Shown: positions 1-5,642 of the stretch, piece by piece
How the letters are laid out: the number at the start of each line of letters is the position of its first letter
How positions within the stretch are numbered: the stretch's first letter is position 1
Assembly (NCBI GenBank): GCA_938004235.1
Contig: CALKWL010000368.1
Location: 1-5,668 of the forward strand
Direction of reading: 5' to 3'
DNA from: an uncultured Gammaproteobacteria bacterium
GTDB taxonomy: Bacteria; Pseudomonadota; Gammaproteobacteria; Halothiobacillales; Halothiobacillaceae
Length of the DNA stretch: 5,668 nt
Translations under genes and position numbers: made by a program
Notes under the pieces: generated by a model
What the model was told of the DNA's origin: nothing
The model's database searches: none
Seen by the model: the letters and a program-made list of their open reading frames with translations, nothing else

Positions 1-45
1 CCACCGAGATCTACACTCTTTCCCTACACGACGCTCTTCCGATCT
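1..45 (+). other. Illumina P5/Read-1 adapter sequence (artefact)
   Basis: These bases match the 3' part of the Illumina TruSeq universal (P5) adapter, running from CCACCGAGATCTACAC to the diagnostic end GCTCTTCCGATCT. The match is from memory of the adapter and covers the whole stretch without a visible mismatch. Genomic sequence starts at base 46. Any reading frame crossing this junction is spurious: one minus-strand frame ends in the peptide GRASCRERV, which is simply adapter translated. Confidence 0.98.
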
Positions 46-327
46 GTAACCGACCATGAACAGGAAACTCAGTGCCATAAACAGCACTGACAGGGCAAGG
101 CTGCTCCCGGGAATCGCCCGCATTCCCTCCAGCAACTGCGTGGGCGAAATCTCGCGCAGCATGTGGTACATCGCCGACACGGCCAGCACGAACATCAGCA
201 GGGTGATCGTGGGCATCACCCATTTGGCGGAAACCAGACGTCTCACGCGCGCAAGAAGGCTATCCCCCCGCTCAGTAACTTGCTCAGACATCGGCTCGTG
301 CATATTTGATGGACTGACCTGCGTCAT
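46..327 (-). CDS. MprF/UPF0104-like integral membrane protein, N-terminal fragment
   Basis: The frame is open from the ATG at 327-325 to base 46, where the adapter begins, so 94 N-terminal residues are visible. They comprise a polar leader (about 1-34), a membrane segment at about 36-55 (VMPTITLLMFVLAV), a short loop containing LREISPTQLLEGMRAIP, and a second membrane segment at about 75-93 ending FLFMVGY. From family knowledge, two hydrophobic segments around a loop with a RAIP-type motif and an (F/L)xGY ending resemble the start of the flippase domain of MprF (lysylphosphatidylglycerol synthetase/flippase) and related UPF0104 proteins. The start overlaps the upstream ATPase stop as ATGA, and an AGGA lies just before it, which suggests translational coupling. 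In-frame ATGs at 303 and 291 are alternatives. Without the C-terminal aminoacyl-transferase domain, MprF cannot be told from a flippase-only relative. Confidence 0.72.
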
Positions 328-1106
328 ACATCCTGCCCATCGTTATCGCGTGAGTTGTCACGTGACTGGCCGAACTGACGTGCGGCACGTCCACTTCGTC
401 CGCCGCGCGTGGTGGCGAAGCGAACCGCTTCCAGACGCACCTGCGCATCCAGAGCAACACCGCGCCCGGCAACCATGGCAAGGAAGGTGTCCTGATCGGG
501 CGGATAAAATGAAAGCCAAAGTCCGAACCGATCCGCCAATGCCATCTGCTCCTCGACCGCATCACCAAGGTGCAACTCACCATCGACATAGCTGGCGGTC
601 TGATTGTCCGTCATGCGCTCAGGCACCAGATGACGGCGGTTGGAGGTAGTCACCAGCAGGATATTGTCCGGCGCTCGCTCGATGGAGCCGTCCAGGATCG
701 TCTTCAGCGCACGAAAGGCCGGATCACCCACCTGAAAGCTGAGGTCATCGCAGAACACCATGAAACGCTGCGGCTGATGACGCAGCTCGTCGGCCAGATC
801 GGGCAGGTCAAGCAAGTCGTCCTTATCAATCTGCACCAGCCGCAGTCCCTCATGACGCAGTGCGCCGAATGCCGCCTTGGCTAATGAAGACTTGCCACAA
901 CCGCGCGCCCCCCAGAGCAAGGTGTGATTCGCAGGCTGACCATGGGTGAAGCGGCGCAGATTATCGAGCAAAGCCGCTTTCTGCCGCTCGATCCCAAGCA
1001 GACTTTCCAGCGGCGGGGTATCAAGATCGGCTTCGTCCACCGCCTTGAGCATCTGGCGACGAGCTCGCCACAATGCCGCGTAAGTGTTGTCCCAATGTAT
1101 GTTCAT
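324..1106 (-). CDS. DUF815-family AAA+ ATPase
   Basis: A 260-residue P-loop ATPase of the DUF815 (PF05673) type. Taking ATG 1106 as residue 1, it shows LLGIERQKAAL at about 36-46, Walker A GARGCGKS at 66-73, the block DKDDLLDLPDLADEL at about 94-107, Walker B FMVFCDDLS at 115-123, and a sensor-1-like LLVTTSNRRHLVPE at 150-163. DAVEEQMALADRFGLWLSFY follows, then a C-terminal RSGRAARQF. This motif order is characteristic of DUF815, whose cellular role is not established to my knowledge; a cytoplasmic ATPase is the safe call. The chosen start has AAGAG seven bases upstream. An ATG at 1127 would give seven more residues and leave two bases after the lysA stop, and ATG 1157 would overlap lysA. The last 15 or so residues are a polar, Asp/Asn/Arg-rich tail. 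The stop overlaps the next gene's start as ATGA, so the gene is probably cotranscribed with both neighbours. Confidence 0.9.
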   Translation of the reverse strand: MNIHWDNTYAALWRARRQMLKAVDEADLDTPPLESLLGIERQKAALLDNLRRFTHGQPANHTLLWGARGCGKSSLAKAAFGALRHEGLRLVQIDKDDLLDLPDLADELRHQPQRFMVFCDDLSFQVGDPAFRALKTILDGSIERAPDNILLVTTSNRRHLVPERMTDNQTASYVDGELHLGDAVEEQMALADRFGLWLSFYPPDQDTFLAMVAGRGVALDAQVRLEAVRFATTRGGRSGRAARQFGQSRDNSRDNDGQDV

Positions 1107-1129
1107 GACAACGCTCTTGGGCGGCATTC

Positions 1130-2386
1130 TCACGGCAAGCAACGCTCGCCACGCCATAAATCCGGCAGCAGTTCGCGCTCACGCACCACATGCACGCTTG
1201 AGCCATCCACCATGACCTCGGCGGCACGCGGACGGGTGTTGTAGTTGGAGCTCATGGTGAACCCGTATGCGCCCGCGCCCATGACCGCCAGCAGATCGCC
1301 TTCCTCAAGACACAGGCGACGCGCCTTGCCGAGAAAATCACCGGTTTCGCACACCGGCCCGACCACATCGTACTCACGCTCGTCTCCCGCACGTGGTGCA
1401 ACCGGCACGATATCCATCCAGCTGCCATACAAGGCCGGACGCATCAAATCGTTCATCGCCGCATCGACAATGGCAAAATCCTTGTGCGGCGAATGCTTTA
1501 GCAACTCGACCTTGGTCAGCAATACGCCCGCATTGCCCACAATCGATTTCCCGGGTTCGACAATGATTTCTACGTCCAACCCGGCGACGCGCGCCATCAG
1601 CGCGGCGATCAGCTCATCCGGCGTAGGCGGTGTTTCGTCACGATAACGAATACCCAAGCCCCCGCCCAGATCCAGGTGATGCAGCGTGATGCCGCGCGCT
1701 GCCAAACGCTCGACCAGAGCCAGCACGCGATCCAGCGCATCCAGAAAAGGGGTCAGCTCGGTCAGTTGCGAACCGATATGGCAATCCACCCCCACGATAT
1801 CCAAGCCCGGCAAGGCGGCCGCACGCACATAGGCCGCTTCGGCATCTTCAATCGCAATGCCGAATTTATTGTCTTTCAGACCGGTGGAAATATACGGATG
1901 GGTTTTGGCATCCACATCCGGATTAACCCGCAGCGACACCGGCGCACGCTTGCCCGCCGCCATGGCCACCTCGTTCAGGCGTTCCAGCTCCGGCAAGGAT
2001 TCGACATTGAAACAGCGTATCCCCACACTCAAGGCACGCAGCATTTCCGCATGACTTTTGCCCACACCGGAAAATACCACCTTGCTCGCCTCGCCACCTG
2101 CAGCCAGCACACGCTCCAACTCGCCGCCGGAGACGATGTCAAAGCCCGCACCCAGGCGCGCCAGCAGATTCAACACCGCCAAATTGCTGTTCGACTTGAC
2201 CGCGAAGCACACCAGATGCGGATGCGCGCCAAAAGCCTGTTCATAGGCACGAAAATTCGCCTCAATCGCCGTGCGCGAATACACATAAGCCGGCGTACCA
2301 TGCGCCGCCGCAATCGCCGACAAGGCCACATCTTCCGCGTGCAAAACACCATCACGCAGCTTAAAAACAGAATCAACAGGAGTCAT
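1130..2386 (-). CDS. lysA: Diaminopimelate decarboxylase (LysA)
   Basis: The enzyme catalyses the last step of lysine synthesis, converting meso-diaminopimelate to L-lysine and CO2, and is a PLP-dependent, fold-type III (alanine-racemase-like) cytosolic enzyme. The 418 residues match the usual family length. Visible landmarks are the PLP-binding Lys64 in FAVKSNSN, CHIGSQ at 202-207, the phosphate-binding GGGLG at 241-245, EPGKS at 277-281, CETGD at 346-350 with the active-site Cys346, and AYGFTMSSNYN at 373-383 with Tyr374. The EPG motif carries Lys280 where many homologues have Arg. I chose the ATG at 2386 because it gives the expected N-terminus (RDGVLHAEDV close behind). An in-frame TTG at 2404 would add six residues. 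Neither start has a convincing Shine-Dalgarno sequence. A GATAAT hexamer at 2423-2418 could be a -10 element, but its -35 is poor. The ATPase gene follows closely. No dapF or lptM-like lipoprotein gene is adjacent. Confidence 0.97.
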   Translation of the reverse strand: MTPVDSVFKLRDGVLHAEDVALSAIAAAHGTPAYVYSRTAIEANFRAYEQAFGAHPHLVCFAVKSNSNLAVLNLLARLGAGFDIVSGGELERVLAAGGEASKVVFSGVGKSHAEMLRALSVGIRCFNVESLPELERLNEVAMAAGKRAPVSLRVNPDVDAKTHPYISTGLKDNKFGIAIEDAEAAYVRAAALPGLDIVGVDCHIGSQLTELTPFLDALDRVLALVERLAARGITLHHLDLGGGLGIRYRDETPPTPDELIAALMARVAGLDVEIIVEPGKSIVGNAGVLLTKVELLKHSPHKDFAIVDAAMNDLMRPALYGSWMDIVPVAPRAGDEREYDVVGPVCETGDFLGKARRLCLEEGDLLAVMGAGAYGFTMSSNYNTRPRAAEVMVDGSSVHVVRERELLPDLWRGERCLP

Positions 2387-2397
2387 GGGAGAAGGAT

Positions 2398-2436
2398 CGC
2401 ACAAAAAAAGTGCGCCGATTATCCTACTCCGGTAGG
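2398..2436 (-). promoter_or_regulatory. Possible lysA leader: two small hairpins and a -10-like hexamer
   Basis: Two short perfect hairpins lie immediately upstream of lysA. One has a 5-bp stem CGCAC/GTGCG (2398-2402 with 2410-2414) around a seven-base A run (a U run in the lysA RNA). The other has CCTAC/GTAGG (2423-2427 with 2432-2436) around TCCG. Between them is GATAAT (2423-2418 on the minus strand), five of six matches to a sigma-70 -10 box, with no good -35. The element may be the lysA promoter region, but this is weak evidence from short motifs, and I see no lysine riboswitch-sized structure in the space available. Confidence 0.22.
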
Positions 2437-2515
2437 GCTCAGGGGAAGGCTGATTTTTTTAGCGCCGATTGATTCGGCCTGATGAAGCCTAAATTTTCGC
2501 CAAACCGACACTCGT

Positions 2516-2580
2516 GTAGGAGCGCCGTCTCGGCGCGATGCCATCGGCACGAAAACATCGGCTCGGGACGAGCCTCCTAC
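2516..2580. repeat. REPIN-like pair of inverted GTAG-type REP sequences
   Basis: Two 25-base REP-like units face each other: 2516-2540 on the plus strand and 2580-2556 on the minus strand, separated by 15 bases. Both begin GTAGGAG and end CGATG. Both form a 6-bp stem beginning at unit position 7 with a 3-base loop. Unit 1 is GCGCCG-TCT-CGGCGC and unit 2 is GGCTCG-TCC-CGAGCC. Stem pairs 8/20, 9/19 and 10/18 differ between the units but remain paired, so the structure is kept while the sequence changes. A GTAG foot on an imperfect palindrome is the established signature of REP elements mobilised by RAYT (Y1 transposase-related) proteins, and an inverted pair is the REPIN arrangement. It lies between the end of the rhodanese gene and lysA, as expected for an extragenic element. 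No RAYT gene is in the window. Confidence 0.88.
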
Positions 2581-2598
2581 GCTCAAAGAGCCAACACG

Positions 2599-2922
2599 TC
2601 AGGATTTACCCCCTGCCTGCTCAGACGCGAACTGCTCCCAGGCCTGCCAGCCGCCGACCAGATTGTGCACGCGCTGGAAGCCGAAACCGGCGATAAAGTC
2701 GCACATATCACGACTGCTATGGCCGTGGTAGCAGTAGACCAGGATCGGACGTTGACGCTGGCGGCTGGCAAACAAGCGCTGGATGGTGGCTTCGCTGGCA
2801 GGCTCGGCATGATCAAGATGCGCCTGCGCAAAACTTGCCGCGTCGCGAATGTCGAGGATCAGAAGCTCAGGTTCGGCCAACAGGGTGCCGAGCTCGGCGG
2901 CGTGAATGTCGTGGTAGCTCAA
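2599..2922 (-). CDS. glpE: Single-domain rhodanese, GlpE-type thiosulfate sulfurtransferase
   Basis: The 107-residue protein is one rhodanese domain, close to the roughly 108 residues of E. coli GlpE. It shows LLILDIRDAASFAQAHLDHA at about 20-39 and the active-site loop CYHGHSS at 64-70 with catalytic Cys64. GFQRVHNLVGGWQAWE near the C-terminus is the typical rhodanese G-G-xx-AW ending. The six-residue loop after the Cys and the CYHG signature fit GlpE more than PspE. The family transfers sulfane sulfur from thiosulfate or persulfides to cyanide, thioredoxin or other acceptors; the natural substrate here is unknown. No signal peptide is seen, so it is probably cytosolic. The start is TTG, overlapping the upstream TGA stop as TTGA. 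It is favoured because the protein then begins at the normal domain edge and no ATG is available nearby; a weak GAGA lies upstream. The gene is probably translated together with 2919-3524. Confidence 0.9.
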   Translation of the reverse strand: MSYHDIHAAELGTLLAEPELLILDIRDAASFAQAHLDHAEPASEATIQRLFASRQRQRPILVYCYHGHSSRDMCDFIAGFGFQRVHNLVGGWQAWEQFASEQAGGKS

Positions 2923-3524
2923 TGCGTGTCTCGAATGGATTCCTGGGGCACGAGCCGGGGCATGGCGCGCTGCAAGCGTTGCTTGAAGGCTTTCATCACC
3001 GGCTTGGGAATGGTCGCTTCGGCCTGCACACGCGCTGCGCAGATTTGCTGCACCAACGTGCTGTTTTCACCCCGATTCTGGCGTGCGTTTTCGATCAGAT
3101 CGTGAGTCGCGTCACCAAAGCTTTGGCCAAAGCCTTGACCAAATTCATGCCGCAACTGCACCCTGAGCGCATCATAAACAGCGGTCAGGGCGCTCTTGTC
3201 GGCCTCTTCCATCTTGCATTTGCCATCAAGAATTTTGAGCATGATGGCAATAATGCAGTCGAGCTGCGCGGCATCAAAAACGGTATCGCGCGCCCACGCC
3301 GCCGCCGGGTGTTCGCTGGGCACAGTTGCGGGCTGGGCGTTGTTCAATACATTTTTGAACAGCGAGTCCATCCAGGAGAGTTCGCTATCGACGCCATTCA
3401 GCAGGGCAAAGCCCCGACGCGGGTGGAGCGTGCCGACTTCCAGCGCACGCTTCAGACCTTCGCGGTGGTCATGCAGTCGGACGATGCGGTTTTCAAGTTG
3501 TTGCAGTTTTTGCTGGGCGTACAT
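2919..3524 (-). CDS. Hypothetical protein, 201 residues, coupled to the rhodanese
   Basis: I do not recognise a family. The start ATG at 3524 has only a weak GAG six bases upstream. The predicted protein has a polar, probably helical or coiled-coil N-terminus (about 1-30, AQQKLQQLENRIVRLHDHRE), then a segment with tryptophans (SELSWMDSLFKNVL, about 48-60). A hydrophobic helix rich in Ile/Met follows (DCIIAIMLKILDGKCKMEEADKS, about 89-111), then a Gly/Phe repeat FGQGFGQSFG (128-137), and a basic C-terminal region (KPVMKAFKQRLQRAMPRL, about 174-191). There is no clear signal peptide or true membrane span, so it is likely cytosolic. Its stop overlaps the rhodanese TTG start by four bases. Codon use and the lack of frame disruption look like a real gene, and no better frame covers the interval. 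The partnership with a rhodanese hints at sulfur metabolism, but that is inference only. Confidence 0.75.
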   Translation of the reverse strand: MYAQQKLQQLENRIVRLHDHREGLKRALEVGTLHPRRGFALLNGVDSELSWMDSLFKNVLNNAQPATVPSEHPAAAWARDTVFDAAQLDCIIAIMLKILDGKCKMEEADKSALTAVYDALRVQLRHEFGQGFGQSFGDATHDLIENARQNRGENSTLVQQICAARVQAEATIPKPVMKAFKQRLQRAMPRLVPQESIRDTH

Positions 3525-3581
3525 GGCTCGTGTCTGGGTTTGCCTGAATCACACCAGAAAACAGCAAGAAGCGAGCCAGAT

Positions 3582-3614
3582 TTTATATTTATTTATCTGA
3601 TTGTTTTATATCAA
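3582..3614 (-). promoter_or_regulatory. Candidate sigma-70 promoter for the unknown gene/rhodanese pair
   Basis: In an otherwise GC-rich window, about 3578-3620 is strongly AT-rich. On the minus strand TTGATA (3614-3609; five of six matches to the -35 consensus) is followed after 17 bases by TAAATA (3591-3586; three of six to the -10). An overlapping TATAAA (3587-3582) matches the -10 better but with a 21-base spacer. Transcription would start roughly 45-55 bases upstream of the ATG at 3524. The AT patch and position support a promoter; the exact hexamers are uncertain. Confidence 0.4.
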
Positions 3615-3742
3615 AAAATGATGAGCCCGAACGCAGATTGCGTCGGAAAACCTACAGACACACCCACTCAAGAACACGCGCGCCCTAAAGCTTTCTTACG
3701 ACTTTGAACAAAGGATGCAGGGGGCGTTAAACAGGTTTTTGC

Positions 3743-3853
3743 CCCCTCGCCCCTTGCGGGAGAGGGCTGGGGAGAAGGGGTGCGAGCTTGATTTGGGGCA
3801 CACGACTGAAAAACCGTCCACCCTCTCCCCAACCCCCATCAAGGGGGAGAGCG
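3743..3853. repeat. GC-rich inverted repeat element (CCCTCTCCCC / GGGGAGAGGG type)
   Basis: Two arms of about 36-40 bases face each other: 3743-3782, and 3853-3818 read on the other strand, with a spacer of about 35 bases. Read in the same direction, both arms carry CTC(G/T)CCCC(C)TTG, then a run of G, then TGGGGAGA(A)GGG-TG. CTCGCCCCTTG (3746-3756) can pair with CAAGGGGGAGAG (3840-3851), and TGGGGAGAAGGGGTG with CCACCCTCTCCCCA. The whole can fold as a long imperfect snap-back. Flanking GGTTTTT (3734-3740) and AAAAACC (3809-3815) are also inverted. Intergenic repeats of this CCCTCTCCCC type occur widely in proteobacteria. Mobility or function cannot be judged from one copy. Confidence 0.8.
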
Positions 3854-3970
3854 TAGTTCACGTAGATACTGTCCGATCTTTCGAAAGAAAAAAGAGAGGG
3901 ATGGCATATGATCTACGCGACGAGCTTTTCCGCTCAAGGGCACAAGCGGTGTCCATCTCTCCCAGCCAGA

Positions 3971-4026
3971 CCCTTGTTCTGGATGGGGGAACAATACAAG
4001 GGCGCAATAGCGTAGCGTATTGCGCC
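3971..4026. repeat. Nested hairpins with a perfect GGCGCAATA palindrome
   Basis: GGCGCAATA (4001-4009) and TATTGCGCC (4018-4026) form a perfect 9-bp stem around GCGTAGCG. A second pair, CCCTTGT (3971-3977) with ACAAGGG (3996-4002), lies beside it and shares two bases, so the two hairpins compete. The site is about 75 bases beyond the stop of the SNF2 gene and could act at the end of its transcript. However, the hairpin is followed on the minus strand by CTTGTATTG rather than a U run, so it does not look like an intrinsic terminator. A dispersed extragenic palindrome is the more likely reading. Confidence 0.7.
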
Positions 4027-4102
4027 TGTCGCATCCCGGATGACTTCTTCGCGGCCAAGGCTGCATTTACGCTTCGGCTTCGTTCGCATCAAGGCGATCA
4101 TG

Positions 4103-5642
4103 TCAACTCGCCAAGGGTGCCAGCAAGGCTTGTAGATCCTGCTCACTGAACTTGCTCAGGGCGCTGGCATCCTCGCTCAACACACCGGCGGCAAGTTCGG
4201 CTTTTTTCTCTTGCAGCGCCAGAATCTTCTCTTCGATACTGCCTTCGGTTAAAAGCTTGTAGACAAAAACCTGGCGGGTTTGGCCGATGCGGTGCGCCCG
4301 ATCGGTGGCCTGGTCTTCCACTGCGGGGTTCCACCACGGGTCGTAGTGAATCACGGTGTCGGCGGCGGTCAGGTTGAGTCCCACGCCGCCGGCCTTGAGA
4401 CTGATAAGGAAAATCGGCGCTGCGCCTTCCTGAAACGTGCGCACCACGCTTTCACGGTCACGGGTCTCACCGGTCAGGATCACATGGGCGAGCTTGGCCT
4501 TCTCCAAGGCTTGACTAATCAGTTCCAACATCGTGGTGAACTGGGAGAACAGCAGAATGCGATGCCCTTCTGCGACCAGTTCCGGCAGCATATCCATGAG
4601 CAAATCCAGTTTGGCACTGCCGATTTTGCGCTTGCTGGCTGTGGCTAGCAGACGTGGGTCGCAGCAGACCTGACGCAGTTTGAGCAGGGCTTCGAGAATC
4701 ACAATATGACTGCGTGCAAAGCCCTTGCTGGCAATGGATTGGCGCACCTTTTCATCCATGGCGGCGCGCACGGTTTCGTACAGGTCACGTTGTGCGCCTT
4801 CGAGCTCCACGCTGCGCAGGATGATGCTTTTCGGGGGCAGTTCTGCCGCCACATCTTCCTTGCGCCGACGCAGCATGAAGGGGCGCAGGCGACGCGCCAG
4901 TACATCGCGGCGCAGGGTGTCGCCGCCTTTTTCAATCGGTGTACGGAAGGTGCGGGTGAAGTAGGTTTTGTCGCCAAGAAATCCGGGCAGCAAAAAGTCG
5001 AATTGCGACCACAGTTCGCCCAGGTGATTTTCCATCGGCGTGCCGGTCAGGCAAAGTCGGTGGTCAGCTTGCAAGCGACGAATCGACTGTGCCGCCTGGC
5101 TGGCCTCGTTTTTGACCGTTTGCGCTTCGTCGAGCACCAGCATGCTCCACTGTTCCTGCTCCAGGCGTTCAATGTCGCGCCATAGCAGCGGGTAGGTGGT
5201 TAACACCAGATCATGATCCGCAATGTGCTCGAAGGCCTCATGCCGCTCGGTGCCGTGCAGGGTGAGTATGCGCAGCGCCGGGGTAATGTGCGCAGCCTCG
5301 CGTCGCCAGTTAAAGAGCAGCGAGGTCGGCAGGATGATGAGTGCCGGGCGCTCCAGGCGGCCTTGCTGTTTTTCGCGCAACAGAAAGGCGAGCGTCTGCG
5401 CGGTTTTGCCCAGACCCATGTCGTCGGCCAATATGCCGCCGAGCTCGATATCGCGCAGATGCGTCAGCCACGCCAGACCTTCGAGCTGGTAGGGGCGCAA
5501 CTCCAGCCCCAGACCTGCGGGCGGTTCGACCGCTTTGGGGCTGCCCGCGTCGCGGATGCGCTGCGCCATGGCCAGAATCTGTTGGGCTCCATCCGTCGGC
5601 ATGTCGTCAGGCAGATTTTCCAGACGCAGCGCGTCCAGGTTG
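4103..5642 (-). CDS. SNF2-family DNA-dependent ATPase/helicase, C-terminal part
   Basis: The frame is open from the adapter junction to a TGA at 4103-4105, giving 512 visible codons with no start needed inside. The ATG at 5602 is internal: the frame continues upstream as NLDALRLENLPDD. Counting from that Met, the Snf2 motifs are complete and in order: LRPYQLEGLAWL (35-46), motif I ADDMGLGKT (59-67), Ia LILPTSLLFNW, motif II LDEAQ (157-161), motif III LTGTPMEN (185-192), RPFMLRRRKEDV (240-251), LLFSQFT (350-356), motif V SLKAGGVGLNL (401-411) and motif VI QATDRAHRIGQ (431-441). The protein should therefore be a functional DNA translocase. The family remodels protein-DNA or nucleic-acid complexes. 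Full-length bacterial relatives of about 1000 residues usually carry an N-terminal SWIM zinc-finger region, which would lie outside the contig. The gene is the most upstream one here and is separated from the next by 578 bases, so it is probably a separate transcript. Confidence 0.95.

Larger units (their letters stand above)
3525..4102. other. 578-base gene-free region rich in inverted repeats
   Basis: This lies between the stop of the SNF2 gene and the start of the unknown gene. Short reading frames exist on both strands, but none has a recognisable domain or good ribosome site, and several run straight through palindromes. It holds an AT-rich promoter-like patch (about 3578-3620), a GC-rich inverted repeat (3743-3853), a perfect 12-base palindrome TCTTTCGAAAGA (3877-3888), a distant 7-base inverted pair CGTAGAT/ATCTACG (3861-3867 and 3911-3917), and the nested hairpins at 3971-4026. 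I see no tRNA or other recognisable RNA gene, no transposase remnant I can name, and nothing specific in about 3621-3740. Confidence 0.7.

Noticed and set aside
11..223. Minus-strand 70-residue reading frame ending in GRASCRERV.
   Set aside because: Its C-terminus is translated adapter, and it lies out of frame across the real MprF-like gene.
2441..2460. Possible intrinsic terminator on the plus strand (TCAG/CTGA stem followed by seven Ts).
   Set aside because: The stem is only 4 bp, and no plus-strand gene precedes it.
1676..2482. Long plus-strand reading frame (268 residues) opposite lysA.
   Set aside because: It is antisense to a clearly identified lysA; its His/Arg/Gln-rich composition is typical of a shadow frame in GC-rich DNA.
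2405..2515. Possible small lptM-like lipoprotein gene upstream of lysA, as found in some proteobacteria.
   Set aside because: No minus-strand frame there has a start followed by a signal peptide and lipobox Cys.
2482..3707. Plus-strand frames of 207 and 290 residues opposite the rhodanese and unknown gene.
   Set aside because: They run antisense through the rhodanese active site and, in the first case, through the REP pair; no domain is recognisable. The minus-strand frames have the ATG/TTG overlaps and a recognised family.
3839..4146. Short minus-strand frames in the gap downstream of the SNF2 gene, including a stretch reading REEVIRDATGAIRYAIAP.
   Set aside because: That stretch is a translation of the GGCGCAATA palindrome and its flank; the frames overlap palindromes and the end of the SNF2 gene and have no supporting ribosome site.
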